Below, one piece after another: positions 8,181 to 17,677 of a DNA stretch of 64,000 nucleotides. Each line of letters begins with the position of its first letter. The stretch's first letter is position 1. Source of the DNA: Rhodanobacter sp. Root480 (lineage in GTDB: Bacteria; Pseudomonadota; Gammaproteobacteria; Xanthomonadales; Rhodanobacteraceae); the NCBI RefSeq assembly GCF_001426645.1, contig NZ_LMEX01000004.1:492-64491 (forward strand), in the 5' to 3' direction. A program made the translations under genes and the position numbers. The notes under the pieces were generated by a model, which was not told the origin of the DNA, did no database searches, and saw only the letters and a program-made list of their open reading frames with translations.

Positions 8181-8186
8181 GTCGTA

Positions 8187-10094
8187 TCAACCCACCGCGC
8201 GCAATGAGGGGAGCAATTGCCCGCGTTCGTCGGCGAGGCCGGCCAGGTCCAGCACCAGCGCCAACCGGCCATCGCCGGTCACCGTGGCGCCGGCTACGCC
8301 GGGGACGTCCTCGAACAGCGGGCCCAGTGGTTTGACCATGACATCCTCGCGACCGAGCACCGCATGCACCAGGCAACCCAGCCTTAGATGGCCGATGTGC
8401 AGCACCACCACGTGACGGCCGGCGGTCGTCGCCGAGCCGGTCCAGCCGGCCAGGTCGGCCAGCGGCAAGGCGCGGCCACGGTGGTTGGCCACCATGCGGC
8501 CGTCGAGCATGCGGTCCTGCCCGGCACTTAATTCGAAAACTTCCTCGACGTTGCCCATCGGCAGCGCCAGCAGGCGCTCGCCCACGCGCACCATCAGCAC
8601 GCGCAGGATCGCCAGCGTCAGCGGCACACTCAGTTCGAGTTCGCTGCCGTGGCCGAGGCGCGATTGCACCTTCAGGCTGCCACCCAGTTCCGCCACGCGG
8701 GTCTTGACCACATCCATGCCCACGCCGCGGCCGGAGATGTCGGACACCACCGCGGCGGTGCTGAAACCGGGGCGGAACACCAGCTCGTAGCACTCGACAT
8801 CGGACAGCCGCGCCGCCTCGTCGGTACTGATCAGGCCCTTCTCGATCGCCTTGCGGCGCAGCACGTTCGCATCCATGCCGCGACCATCGTCGCTGACGGA
8901 AATCACGATGTGTTCGCCGCGCTGGCTGGCGGACAGGCACACGCGCGCCTTGTCGGGCTTGCCGGTGCGCTTGCGTTCGTCGGGTGTCTCGACACCATGG
9001 TCGAGCGCGTTGCGCAGCAGGTGGATCAGCGGATCGGCCAGCGCTTCGACCAGGCTGCGATCGAGGTCGGTGCCCTCGCCTTCCAGCACCAGCTCCACGT
9101 TCTTGCCGAGCTGGCGCGCCAGGTCGCGCACGATGCGCGGAAAACGCTGGAACAGTCGCCCCACCGGCTGCATGCGCATGCCGAGTACGGCGGTCTGCAA
9201 TTCATCGGCGACACGATCGAGTTCATTGGCGGCGATCACCAACGCCTCGTCCGCGCTGTTCGCCGCGAGGCTGAGCAGGCGGTTGCGCACCAGCACCAGT
9301 TCACCGGCGCGATTGACCAACGCATCCAGCCGCGCGGTATCGACACGCACGGTGGTTTCCGCCGTAGCAGCATGACGCGCGGGTGCGGGTGCCGGTGCAG
9401 GCACGGCCGCGGGTGCCGGGGCGGGCACGGCGACGACGGGTGGCGCCGATGCAGGCGCCGCGCCGGGCTGGCCGCCCTGACCGTGCAAGGCATCCAGCAA
9501 GGCTTCGAATTCGTCATCGTCGATGGCGCTACCGGATGAAGGCGCGGGCACGACCGGAGCGACGGCGACCGGTGCCGGCTCGACCGTGCCGGGCGCGTTG
9601 CTGCCATACATCTTGTCCAGCAGCGCCTCGAACTCGCTGTCGTCGATGGCGGCGTTGCCACCGCTCGCCTCGACCGGGGCCGCGACGGGTGCCGGTGCGG
9701 CGACCGGCGTGGCCGCGGCGCGGTTCAATCGTTGCAGCAAGGCCGGTGGCGGCATCGCCAGCGGCGCGTCGGCGCCCAGCGCGGCCATCATGTCGTTGAG
9801 CAGGTCCAGCGCTTCGAGCAGCGCATCCATCAACGGTGCATCGAGAATCACGGCGCCGTTGCGGGCGCCGTTGAGCAGGTCCTCGGCGTGATGGCACAGA
9901 TGCACCATCGGCTCGATCGCCAGGAAACCCGCGCCGCCCTTGACCGTATGGAAGGCGCGGAACACCGCATTCAGCAACTCGCTGTCGTGCGGGTTCGCTT
10001 CCAGTCCGATCAACTGCTCGCCCAGCGCCTGTACCAGCTCACCGGCTTCGACCAGAAAATCCTGGCGCAGCTCGTTGTCGAACTCTGCGGTCAC
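8187..10094 (-). CDS. cheA: Flagellar chemotaxis histidine kinase CheA
   Basis: 635 residues, GTG start at 10094. Hpt domain 1-110 with the phospho-His near H49 (AFHTVKGGAG). A linker of about 130 residues, rich in Ala and Pro, carries two copies of an acidic peptide, IDDSEFEALLDKMYG near 150 and IDDDEFEALLDALHG near 191. Dimerisation helices follow (DTARLDALVNRAGELVLVRN), then an ATPase core (HLLRNALDHGVE, DDGRGM, SGRGVGMDVV) and a CheW-like domain. It lies 12 bp after cheZ in the fliA-cheYZA-motCD-cheW operon, so this is the kinase that controls the flagellar switch. Confidence 0.96.
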   Translation of the reverse strand: MTAEFDNELRQDFLVEAGELVQALGEQLIGLEANPHDSELLNAVFRAFHTVKGGAGFLAIEPMVHLCHHAEDLLNGARNGAVILDAPLMDALLEALDLLNDMMAALGADAPLAMPPPALLQRLNRAAATPVAAPAPVAAPVEASGGNAAIDDSEFEALLDKMYGSNAPGTVEPAPVAVAPVVPAPSSGSAIDDDEFEALLDALHGQGGQPGAAPASAPPVVAVPAPAPAAVPAPAPAPARHAATAETTVRVDTARLDALVNRAGELVLVRNRLLSLAANSADEALVIAANELDRVADELQTAVLGMRMQPVGRLFQRFPRIVRDLARQLGKNVELVLEGEGTDLDRSLVEALADPLIHLLRNALDHGVETPDERKRTGKPDKARVCLSASQRGEHIVISVSDDGRGMDANVLRRKAIEKGLISTDEAARLSDVECYELVFRPGFSTAAVVSDISGRGVGMDVVKTRVAELGGSLKVQSRLGHGSELELSVPLTLAILRVLMVRVGERLLALPMGNVEEVFELSAGQDRMLDGRMVANHRGRALPLADLAGWTGSATTAGRHVVVLHIGHLRLGCLVHAVLGREDVMVKPLGPLFEDVPGVAGATVTGDGRLALVLDLAGLADERGQLLPSLRAVG

Positions 10095-10106
10095 GGCTGG
10101 CGCACC

Positions 10107-10751
10107 TTAAAACCCGAATTCGCTGAGCAGGCGATCGGCGTCGTCCTGGCTGGATACCTTGACCACGCTGGCCGGCGCCTCGCTGCCTGCCAGCGCACCG
10201 GTGAGGCGCACCAGTTCAAGCAGGGACGATTCCACGCTCTCGATGAAGTTGACGACCTTCTTGATGCGCTGGCCGGACAGGTCCTGCCACGACTGCGCCA
10301 TCACCATGTCGGTCAGGCCCTCGCTGCAGCTGACCGCGAAATCGCGGGCCTCATGCGCCAACACCGCGGCCGGGTCGCTCTTGCTGTCGGTGAAGGACAG
10401 CACCTCATTCGCGTTGTGGGCCAGCGATTCGGCGGCCGGGCGCATGCGTTCGGCGAAGTCGATGCTGCGATGGGCGGCCTGGGCACTCATTTCCAGCACG
10501 TCATTGAGGTGCTTGCGCGCGTCGGCGACGCTGCCCGGAATGCCTTCGTTGGCCAGCTCGCCACCGAGCCGGCTCATCGCGCCGTGCAGGTCACGGGCCA
10601 GCTGGCCCAGCGCGCGGAACAGCCGCTTCTCGCGGTCGCGCACCATCACGTCCAGCGCCTGTTCGAAGGCGGGGCCGTCAGGGCTGTTGAGCAGGTCGCG
10701 CAGTTCGGGCGGCAGGTTCTCCGCGTTCAACAACGGCAGGATGGCGTTCAT
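10107..10751 (-). CDS. cheZ: CheY-P phosphatase CheZ
   Basis: 214 residues, long helical hairpin protein. The conserved helix segment [15 protein letters not shown] contains the Gln that enters the CheY active site. The extreme C-terminus [12 protein letters not shown] is the CheY-binding peptide, joined by a flexible linker. The start overlaps the cheY stop by 4 bp. It terminates the motor signal by dephosphorylating CheY. Confidence 0.95.
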   Translation of the reverse strand: MNAILPLLNAENLPPELRDLLNSPDGPAFEQALDVMVRDREKRLFRALGQLARDLHGAMSRLGGELANEGIPGSVADARKHLNDVLEMSAQAAHRSIDFAERMRPAAESLAHNANEVLSFTDSKSDPAAVLAHEARDFAVSCSEGLTDMVMAQSWQDLSGQRIKKVVNFIESVESSLLELVRLTGALAGSEAPASVVKVSSQDDADRLLSEFGF

Positions 10752-11143
10752 GCATTGGCTCCGGCGGCAGCGATCCGTTCGAAGATCTTGCCGAGCTTTT
10801 CTTTCAAGGTGACCGCGGTGAACGGCTTGACGATGTAGCCATTCACGCCCGCCTGCGCGGCGGCGATGATCTGGTCACGGTTGTTCTCGGCGGTGACCAT
10901 CAACACCGGCAGCCCCTTGAGGGCCGGTTCGGCGCGGATCGCCCGCAACAGGTCGATGCCGGTCATGTTGGGCATGTTCCAGTCGGTCACGACCAGGTCG
11001 AACGGCTGGTTGCGCAACATGACCAGCGCGTTCTCGCCATCGTCGGCCTCCTGGATCAGCGGGTTGCTGAAACCCAGCTCGACCAGCAGGTTGCGGACGA
11101 TGCGCCGCATGGTGGAGAAGTCGTCCACCACCAGGATTTTCAT
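10748..11143 (-). CDS. cheY: Flagellar switch response regulator CheY
   Basis: 131 residues from the ATG at 11143; a TTG four codons upstream is possible, but [20 protein letters not shown] matches the family start. Acidic pair D7/D8, phospho-Asp D54 ([11 protein letters not shown]), T84 (LMVTAE) and K106 (YIVKPF) are all present. Phosphorylated CheY binds FliM/FliN and reverses or pauses rotation. It overlaps cheZ by 4 bp and lies about 100 bp downstream of fliA. Confidence 0.95.
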   Translation of the reverse strand: MKILVVDDFSTMRRIVRNLLVELGFSNPLIQEADDGENALVMLRNQPFDLVVTDWNMPNMTGIDLLRAIRAEPALKGLPVLMVTAENNRDQIIAAAQAGVNGYIVKPFTAVTLKEKLGKIFERIAAAGANA

Positions 11144-11245
11144 GTTCTTGTCCAAACCACGTTCTCCGTTTGTGCTTTTCGGGTCGAGCTACCGGACCTG
11201 GTTCGCCGGTGCCGTTTGTTCAGTCGTACCCGCTTGATCGCGTGT

Positions 11246-11974
11246 TCAATCGCGCCAGTCACCCAGCCGTGCGCGCAACCGGATCACCGCCTGGCCATGG
11301 ATCTGGCAGACGCGCGATTCGCTCACGCCGAGCACGGCGCCGATTTCCTTCAAGTTCAATTCCTGCTCGTAGTACAGCGACATCACCAGCTGCTCGCGCT
11401 CGGGCAAGCCCGTGATCGCGTCGGCCAGCGCATCGCGCATGCCCTGGTGTTCGATGCTGTCCGCCGGGCTCAGGCCCGATTCGTCGGCCACGTCGAGCGC
11501 GGCACTCTCCTCGCCGTCGTCCGGTGCGGTGAGGCTCAGCAACCGGGCGCAGGCCGCATCGGCCAGCACCTGGTGGTATTCCTCGGCACCGATGCCCAGG
11601 CGCTTCATCACTTCGGCGTCCTCCGCCTCGGTGCCGGTTTCGGCCTCGATCTGGCGTACCACCTCGGCCACTTCGCGGGTCTTGCGATGCACCGAGCGCG
11701 GGGTCCAGTCGGTGCGCCGCAGCTCGTCCAGCATGGCGCCACGGATACGGATGCCCGCATACGTCTCGAAGCTGGCGCCCCGGTCGAGGGCGTAATTGCG
11801 CGATGCTTCCAGCAAACCGATCATTCCCGCCTGGATCAAGTCGCCCACGTCAACGCTGGTCGGCAACCGCCCCATCAGGTGATAGGCGATGCGTCGCACC
11901 AGCGGTGCATGCCGACGTACCAGTTCGTCGGCGCTTTCGCGGGAATGTTGCAGATACTCCGATGCCACGTTCAT
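11246..11974 (-). CDS. fliA: Flagellar sigma factor FliA (sigma28)
   Basis: 242 residues. Sigma region 2 (LVRRHAPLVRRIAYHLMGRL, then GDLIQAGMIGLLEASRNY and FETYAGIRIRGAMLDELR), region 3, and region 4 helix-turn-helix (LNLKEIGAVLGVSESRVCQI) are complete. The ATG at 11974 is 1 bp after the flhG stop. It directs late genes from TCAAG/TAAAG-N11-GCCGATAA promoters, several of which are visible in this window. It is held inactive by FlgM (49951-50277) until the hook is built. Confidence 0.97.
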   Translation of the reverse strand: MNVASEYLQHSRESADELVRRHAPLVRRIAYHLMGRLPTSVDVGDLIQAGMIGLLEASRNYALDRGASFETYAGIRIRGAMLDELRRTDWTPRSVHRKTREVAEVVRQIEAETGTEAEDAEVMKRLGIGAEEYHQVLADAACARLLSLTAPDDGEESAALDVADESGLSPADSIEHQGMRDALADAITGLPEREQLVMSLYYEQELNLKEIGAVLGVSESRVCQIHGQAVIRLRARLGDWRD

Positions 11975-11975
11975 C

Positions 11976-12920
11976 TCACCACCCCGTTGACGACACAGGC
12001 TGACCGCCAAAGAAGGCGATGCGGCCATGGCCAGCGCGTTCGGGTTCTGCCCATGTATCGACCGCACCTGCCAATTGCTTGAATGCCATTGCCGAACGGC
12101 TCGATGGCCACAGGTCCACCACCGCGCACTGGCGGCGGATGGCCTGTCGCAGACGCTCGTCGTGCGGCACCCACCCGGTGAAATCGATCACCACGTCGAG
12201 AAAACGGTCGCTCACCCGCGAAAGCTTCTGGTGCAGCTGGCGCGCCTCGCCCTCGTTGCGCACCATGTTGGCGACCATGCGGAAACGGCGCACGCCGAAG
12301 TCGCGGCTGAGCACCTTGATCATGGCGTAAGCGTCGGTGAGGGAAGCGGGCTCATCGCACACCACCAACATCACGTCGTCGGTGGCGGCGGCAAACATCG
12401 CCACGCTGTCGGACAGCCCCGCGGCGGTGTCGACCAGCAGGTACTGCGGCGGGTGCGGCAGTTCGTCGAACGCGCGGATGACGGCCGCGTGCTCGCCGTT
12501 GTCCAGCTGCGCCAGGCGGCGTGCGCCGGAGCCGGCGGGAATCACGCGCAAACCGCGCGGCGCTTCCAGGATCAGGTCTTCCAACCCGCACTCGCCATCG
12601 AGCAGGTGGCCGATGTGGCGCGACGGCGTGAGGCCGAGCAGCACGTCGACATTGGCCAGGCCCATGTCGGCATCCAGCAGCATCACGTCGTGGCCGGCCA
12701 TCGACAGCGACATGCCCAGGTTCACCGATACGGTGCTCTTGCCCACGCCACCCTTGCCACCAGCGACGGCGATGGCGCGGCAGCGCCGGCGTGGCTTGCC
12801 CGGCATCTCGAGCAGGCCATCACCCTGCCCCGTGCCTGCCGGACCATTGGGTTCACCTGCCATCGCGGAAAACAGGTTCTTCAGACCGGAGGCCTGGTCC
12901 ATTGCAAATACTCCACTCAT
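11976..12920 (-). CDS. flhG: FlhG (FleN), MinD-type ATPase controlling flagellar number
   Basis: 314 residues. The N-terminal helix MDQASGLKNLF matches the DQAxxLR motif by which FlhG stimulates the FlhF GTPase. The deviant Walker A GGKGGVGKST is at 54-63 and the switch segment DADMGLANVD at 83-92. A C-terminal amphipathic region follows. It overlaps flhF by 4 bp. In polar flagellates FlhG limits flagella to one and binds FleQ; both partners are in this window. Confidence 0.95.
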   Translation of the reverse strand: MSGVFAMDQASGLKNLFSAMAGEPNGPAGTGQGDGLLEMPGKPRRRCRAIAVAGGKGGVGKSTVSVNLGMSLSMAGHDVMLLDADMGLANVDVLLGLTPSRHIGHLLDGECGLEDLILEAPRGLRVIPAGSGARRLAQLDNGEHAAVIRAFDELPHPPQYLLVDTAAGLSDSVAMFAAATDDVMLVVCDEPASLTDAYAMIKVLSRDFGVRRFRMVANMVRNEGEARQLHQKLSRVSDRFLDVVIDFTGWVPHDERLRQAIRRQCAVVDLWPSSRSAMAFKQLAGAVDTWAEPERAGHGRIAFFGGQPVSSTGW

Positions 12921-14275
12921 GCGCTGGCCACCGCGAGGCCAAACCGTTCTGCCATCAGACTCTCATCCGGCGCATTGCTTTTCAACGATTGCGCGGCACG
13001 GCACACCAGCGTGCGCGCGTTGGCCTCGGCAATGTCCTCGGGCACGCGTTGTCCATCGGTGGTGTAGTCGAGCGGCAAGCGGTGGCGGATCACCACCGAC
13101 AGCGCGCCGCCGAGGCTGGGCGCCTCATCCAGCTTGGTGAGAATGCAGGCCTGCGGCGCCAGCGGTTCGTAGGCGCGGATGGCTTGTTCCAACGCATCGG
13201 ACTGCGCATTCGCCGCCAGCACCAGGCAGGCGCGCAACCCGCCGGCGGCGGCAAGCACGTCCATCTGCTGGGCCATGCGCGGGTCGTTGCCGGCCACGCC
13301 GGCAGTATCCACCAGCACGGTCTGGCGACCCTGCAGCAGGCCGAGCACCTTGCGCAGGCTGGCCACGTCATGCGCGGGATACACGCGCACGCCGAGCAGC
13401 CGGCCGTAATGTTCGAGTTGGGCGGCGGCGCCGATGCGGTAATGGTCGGTGCTGATCAGTGCCACCTGGTCGGCGCCATGGCGAAGTACGGCACGCGCGG
13501 CCAGCTTGGCGATGGTGGTGGTCTTGCCCACGCCGGTGGGGCCGACCAGCGCGGTCACGCCGGCGGCGTCGGACAAGCCGCGCCCGCTGATCACCAGGCT
13601 GCGGCTGAGCATGCCCAGCGGCAGGTAGCGCGCCTGCTCGGCACTCAATTGATCGGGAAGTTCGGCAACCAGCGCACGCGCCACGTCGGCCTCGATGCCG
13701 AGCCGGGTCAGTTCGCGCAGTACCCGCGCGCGCTGCGGCTGGCGGCGGTCCATGTCGTTCCAGGCCAGGCTGGAAAGCTGCATCTCCAGCATCTCGCGCA
13801 TGCTGCCCAGTTCGGCGCGAAGGCGGGCGGTGTCCTGCGCCGTACGATCGTTCACCTGCTGCGCGGCGGCGACGGAATCCACGGCCACCAGCGGCGGCAT
13901 CGTGATCTGCGATTCCATGCGGCTCGGATACGGCCGGGGCGGCATCGCGGAAGGAGCCGGGCTGACCGCAGCGAGCGGACGAACCGGCGGCGCAACCGGC
14001 CGCGGTGCGGCGGCAACAGCGGCTATCGGTGCCATTTCGACCGGTGCCGTCTCAGGGACGACTGCGGCGGGCACGGCGTCGGATTCCTGCGCCGGCATGA
14101 CACTGTGCCGCGTGGCTTCGCGGATCAGCGCCTCGTCGTAGTCGATGGCGGCGATGACCTCGATGCCTTCGGCCAGCCGGCGGGTGGACAGGATCACCGC
14201 ATCGGGACCCTGCTCCTCGCGCACTTCGCGCATGGCCTGGCGCATGTCCTTGGCAACGAAACGCTTGATCTTCAT
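12917..14275 (-). CDS. flhF: FlhF, SRP-type GTPase fixing flagellar position
   Basis: 452 residues. N-terminal B domain (1-60, MKIKRFVAKDMRQAMREV), a Pro/Ala-rich linker (about 65-135), the N domain, and a GTPase domain with P-loop GPTGVGKTTT (from 245), STDHYRIGA and DTAG motifs, and the TKLDE segment. The ATG at 14275 matches the family start. It recruits the first basal-body proteins to the pole. Confidence 0.95.
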   Translation of the reverse strand: MKIKRFVAKDMRQAMREVREEQGPDAVILSTRRLAEGIEVIAAIDYDEALIREATRHSVMPAQESDAVPAAVVPETAPVEMAPIAAVAAAPRPVAPPVRPLAAVSPAPSAMPPRPYPSRMESQITMPPLVAVDSVAAAQQVNDRTAQDTARLRAELGSMREMLEMQLSSLAWNDMDRRQPQRARVLRELTRLGIEADVARALVAELPDQLSAEQARYLPLGMLSRSLVISGRGLSDAAGVTALVGPTGVGKTTTIAKLAARAVLRHGADQVALISTDHYRIGAAAQLEHYGRLLGVRVYPAHDVASLRKVLGLLQGRQTVLVDTAGVAGNDPRMAQQMDVLAAAGGLRACLVLAANAQSDALEQAIRAYEPLAPQACILTKLDEAPSLGGALSVVIRHRLPLDYTTDGQRVPEDIAEANARTLVCRAAQSLKSNAPDESLMAERFGLAVASA

Positions 14276-14290
14276 GGCGTGCTCCGGACA

Positions 14291-14325
14291 CGGGAATGGG
14301 GAATCGGGAATCGGGAATGGGCAAG
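14291..14325. repeat. GGGAATC tandem repeat unit
   Basis: Five runs of GGGAATC/GGGAATG in 35 bp in the 155-bp gap between flhA and flhF. The same unit occurs at 22232, 29074, 29267 and 52206. Nothing else is recognisable in this gap; I see no convincing promoter for flhF. Confidence 0.6.
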
Positions 14326-14430
14326 AGCCGATGCGTGGCGACCCGTCGCGGAGAGGTGAGGCTGTTCCTGTTTCCGCATGCCGCCATTCCTTGCCGAAGA
14401 TTCTCGATTCACGATGCCTGCTCCCGGTTC

Positions 14431-16521
14431 TTATTGACCCAGTGCCTGGACCAGCCGCACGCGGCGGTTGTCAGGCACTTCGTTGTAAGCGAGTACGTGC
14501 AGGTTTTGTGCCACATGGCGGGTAAAGCGTGCGAGCCATGGCCGCAACTGTGGCGCAACCAGCAAAACGGCCGGTTCGCCGGTGACTTCCTGGCGCCGCG
14601 CAGCGTCAGCGACGCTCTGCTGCAGGCGGTCGGCCAGGCCCGGTTCCACCGCGGCGCCAGCCACGCCGCCGCCGGACAGCGAATTCATCAGGATCTGTTC
14701 GAGCTCCGGCGCCAGCGTGATCACCGGCACCTCGGTGCCCAGGCCGGTGATCTCCTGCACGATCTGGCGACCCAGCGCCACGCGCACGGCGGCGGTCAGA
14801 ACGCCGGGATCCTGACTATGAGTGGCATGTTCCGCCAAGGATTCGACGATGCTGCGCATATTGCGGATCGGCACGCGCTCGGCCAGCAGGTTCTGCAGCA
14901 CCTTCACCACGGCGCCCAGGGTCAGCCGCTTCGGCACCAGGTCCTCGACCAGTTTCGGTGCGGTGGCAGCCAGGCGGTCCAGCAGCTGCTGCACGTCCTG
15001 GTGGCTGAGCAATTCGTGCGCGTGGTTTTGCAGGATATGCGACAGATGGGTGGCGATCACGGTGGCCGGGTCGACCACGGTGTAGCCGTAGCTCTGGGCC
15101 AGATCGCGCTGGCCGCTGTCGATCCACACCGCTTCCAGGCCGAACGCCGGGTCCCGCGTGGCGATGCCTTGCAGGGTGCCGTGCACCTGGCCGGGGTTGA
15201 TCGCCATCAGGCGCTCGGTGTGCACCTCCGACTCGCCCATCGGCACGCCCATCAGGGTGATGCGATAAGTGTTGGGGCCCAGATCCAGGTTGTCGCGGAT
15301 ATGCACCGCCGGCACCAGGAAGCCCAGCTCCTGCGACAGCTTGCGGCGCACGGACTTGATCCGCCCCATCAGCTCGCCGCCCTGGTGCGTGTCGACCAGC
15401 GGAATCAACCGGTAGCCCACCTCCAGGCCCAGCGGGTCGACGCTGGCCACGTCCTCCCAACCCAGTTCCAGACGCTCGGGCGCCGCGGTAGCTTGCGGCG
15501 CTTCGGCCACGGCTTCGGCCAATTGGGCGCGGCTATCGCGCTCGCGTTTCAGCAGCAGCCACGCGGCGCCGGCGCAGGCCGCGCCCAGCAGCAGGAAGGC
15601 CACGTTCGGCATGCCGGGGATCACGCCCATCACGGTCAGCACCGCAGCGGCCACGCCCAGCGCGCGCGGCTGGCCGAACACCTGGCCGAACACCTGCTTG
15701 CCCATGTCCTGGGATTTCGACACGCGGGTGACGATGATCGCCGCGGCCACCGACAGCATCAGCGCCGGCACCTGCGCCACCAGGCCGTCGCCGATGGTCA
15801 ACAAGGTGTAGGTGGAGGCGGCCTCACCGGCCGACAGGCCGTGCTGCATCACGCCGACGAAGAAGCCACCGACGATGTTGATGATCAGGATCAGGATGCC
15901 GGCGGTAGCATCGCCGCGCACGAATTTCGAGGCACCGTCCATCGAGCCGTAGAAGTCCGCCTCCTCGCGCACTTCCTGGCGGCGATCGCGCGCCTGTTCC
16001 TGGGTCAGCAGGCCGGCGTTCAAGTCGGCGTCGATCGCCATCTGCTTGCCGGGCATCGCGTCCAACGTGAACCGCGCGGTCACCTCCGACACGCGGGTGG
16101 CGCCCTTGGTCACCACCACGAAGTTGATGATGGTGATGATGATGAACACCACCAGGCCGACCGCGAAGTTGCCGCCGATGACGAACTCGCCAAACGCCTC
16201 GATCACCTTGCCGGCGGCGCCGGGGCCGTCATGGCCGTGCAGCAGCACCACACGGGTGGAGGCGATGTTCAGTGCCAGGCGCAGCAAGGTCGCCATCAGC
16301 ACCACGGTGGGAAACGCCGCGAACTCCAGCGGCCGCATCACGTAGACCACCGCCAGCAGGATCACCAGCGACAGCGCGATATTGAAGCTGAACAACATGT
16401 CGAGCAGGAACGGCGGCAGCGGCAACATCAGCATCGCCAGCATCACCAGCATCATCACTGGTGCGCCAATTCCCCGTCGGGCGAAGTGTTTGAAATTGCC
16501 TAGTACGTCTGCACCCGTCAT
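14431..16521 (-). CDS. flhA: Flagellar export gate protein FlhA
   Basis: 696 residues. About eight membrane helices in residues 20-310, the conserved FHIPEP-type loop with RFTLDAMPGKQMAIDADLNAG near 150, and a cytoplasmic C-terminal domain of about 350 residues that forms the nonameric ring binding chaperone-substrate complexes. It lies 12 bp after flhB. The start ATG at 16521 gives the usual family length. Confidence 0.97.
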   Translation of the reverse strand: MTGADVLGNFKHFARRGIGAPVMMLVMLAMLMLPLPPFLLDMLFSFNIALSLVILLAVVYVMRPLEFAAFPTVVLMATLLRLALNIASTRVVLLHGHDGPGAAGKVIEAFGEFVIGGNFAVGLVVFIIITIINFVVVTKGATRVSEVTARFTLDAMPGKQMAIDADLNAGLLTQEQARDRRQEVREEADFYGSMDGASKFVRGDATAGILILIINIVGGFFVGVMQHGLSAGEAASTYTLLTIGDGLVAQVPALMLSVAAAIIVTRVSKSQDMGKQVFGQVFGQPRALGVAAAVLTVMGVIPGMPNVAFLLLGAACAGAAWLLLKRERDSRAQLAEAVAEAPQATAAPERLELGWEDVASVDPLGLEVGYRLIPLVDTHQGGELMGRIKSVRRKLSQELGFLVPAVHIRDNLDLGPNTYRITLMGVPMGESEVHTERLMAINPGQVHGTLQGIATRDPAFGLEAVWIDSGQRDLAQSYGYTVVDPATVIATHLSHILQNHAHELLSHQDVQQLLDRLAATAPKLVEDLVPKRLTLGAVVKVLQNLLAERVPIRNMRSIVESLAEHATHSQDPGVLTAAVRVALGRQIVQEITGLGTEVPVITLAPELEQILMNSLSGGGVAGAAVEPGLADRLQQSVADAARRQEVTGEPAVLLVAPQLRPWLARFTRHVAQNLHVLAYNEVPDNRRVRLVQALGQ

Positions 16522-16533
16522 GGATTTGACTCG

Positions 16534-17673
16534 TCATGTGTCGCGATAAGGCCCCATCAGTTCAGGATCGACGTCGGGGACCGGTGCCGCGGGCGGTGTC
16601 TCGCCCTGCGCCGTTGCTTGCTTCAGCTGGTAGACGTAGGCCAGTACCTGCGCCACCGCCACGTACAGGGCGGCAGGAATTTCCCGCCCTATTTCCGTGG
16701 TTGCATACAAGGCGCGTGCCAACGGCGGCGCTTCGACCATCGGAATGTGATGGGAGCCCGCCACCAGGCGGATTTGCTGGGCCAGCACGTCCACGCCCTT
16801 GGCGATCACCCGGGGCGCGCCCATGTGGCCATCGTCGTAGCGCAGCGCCACCGCGAAGTGGGTGGGGTTGACCACCACCACGTCGGCTTTGGGCAGGTCT
16901 TCCATCATGCGGCGGCGTGCCTGCGCCTGCTGCACCTGGCGGATGCGCCCCTTCATCTCGGGGTTGCCCTCGCTCTCCTTCATCTCGTCCTTGATTTCCT
17001 GCTTGGTCATGCGCAGGTTCTTGCTGTGGTCGTACTTCTGGTAGAGCGCGTCGATGCCGCCGATCAGCGCCAGCATCGAGCCGAACCATAGCGCGGCCCT
17101 GCCCATCAGGCTGATCGACTGGGCAATGCCGGCCGTCACCGAGCCGCTGCCAGTCGCCTGCAGCTCGCCCTGCCAGTGGCGCAGCAGCAAGGCCAGCACC
17201 GCGCCGATAAACAACAGTTTCAGCAGTGCCTTGCCCAGCTCCACCAGGCCACGCATGGCGAAAATCTTGCCCAGCCCCTTGATCGGGTCGAGCCGCTCGA
17301 ACTTCGGCTCCAGCGCCTTGGCGCTGAAATTCAGCCCGCCCAGCAACAAGGGCGCCGCCACCGTGGCCAGCATCGTCGCCGCCGCCACCGGCCAGAACAG
17401 CGCCATCGCCTCGTGCATCGCCGCCACCAGCGCGCGGCCGGGCAACGCGTCGGAAAACAGCGCATCGCGCGAATAGTGCAACCCCAGCGAAAAAATCCGC
17501 TGCGCATGCAGGTACGCGCTGGGGCCGCTGCTCATCAAGGCCGCCACGCCAGCCAGCACCACCATCGCGCCGGACAGATCGCGCGATCGCGGAACCTCGC
17601 CCTTTTCGCGGGATTCGCGAAGGCGTTTTTCGGTAGGTTGTTCGGTTTTTTCCTGGTCGCTGTCGTCAGCCAC
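16534..17673 (-). CDS. flhB: Flagellar export switch protein FlhB
   Basis: 379 residues, GTG start at 17673 with AGGGAG 7 bp before it. The N-terminus is TEQPTEKRLRESREKGEVPRS, followed by four membrane helices and the cytoplasmic domain with the self-cleavage motif NPTH in VVVVNPTHFAVALRY. Cleavage at NPTH allows the switch from hook to filament substrates under FliK control. It lies 4 bp after fliR. Confidence 0.97.
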   Translation of the reverse strand: MADDSDQEKTEQPTEKRLRESREKGEVPRSRDLSGAMVVLAGVAALMSSGPSAYLHAQRIFSLGLHYSRDALFSDALPGRALVAAMHEAMALFWPVAAATMLATVAAPLLLGGLNFSAKALEPKFERLDPIKGLGKIFAMRGLVELGKALLKLLFIGAVLALLLRHWQGELQATGSGSVTAGIAQSISLMGRAALWFGSMLALIGGIDALYQKYDHSKNLRMTKQEIKDEMKESEGNPEMKGRIRQVQQAQARRRMMEDLPKADVVVVNPTHFAVALRYDDGHMGAPRVIAKGVDVLAQQIRLVAGSHHIPMVEAPPLARALYATTEIGREIPAALYVAVAQVLAYVYQLKQATAQGETPPAAPVPDVDPELMGPYRDT

Positions 17674-17677
17674 GGCG

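Noticed and set aside
9383-9799. Plus-strand ORF opposite the CheA linker
   Set aside because: Composition artefact of the Ala/Pro-rich linker; Arg-rich with no motif.
11156-11245. FliA -35-like TCAAGCGG between fliA and cheY
   Set aside because: No -10 resembling GCCGATAA at the right distance.
14296-16503. 735-codon plus-strand ORF opposite flhA
   Set aside because: Shadow of FlhA with low-complexity His/Gln content; no RBS and no recognisable domain.
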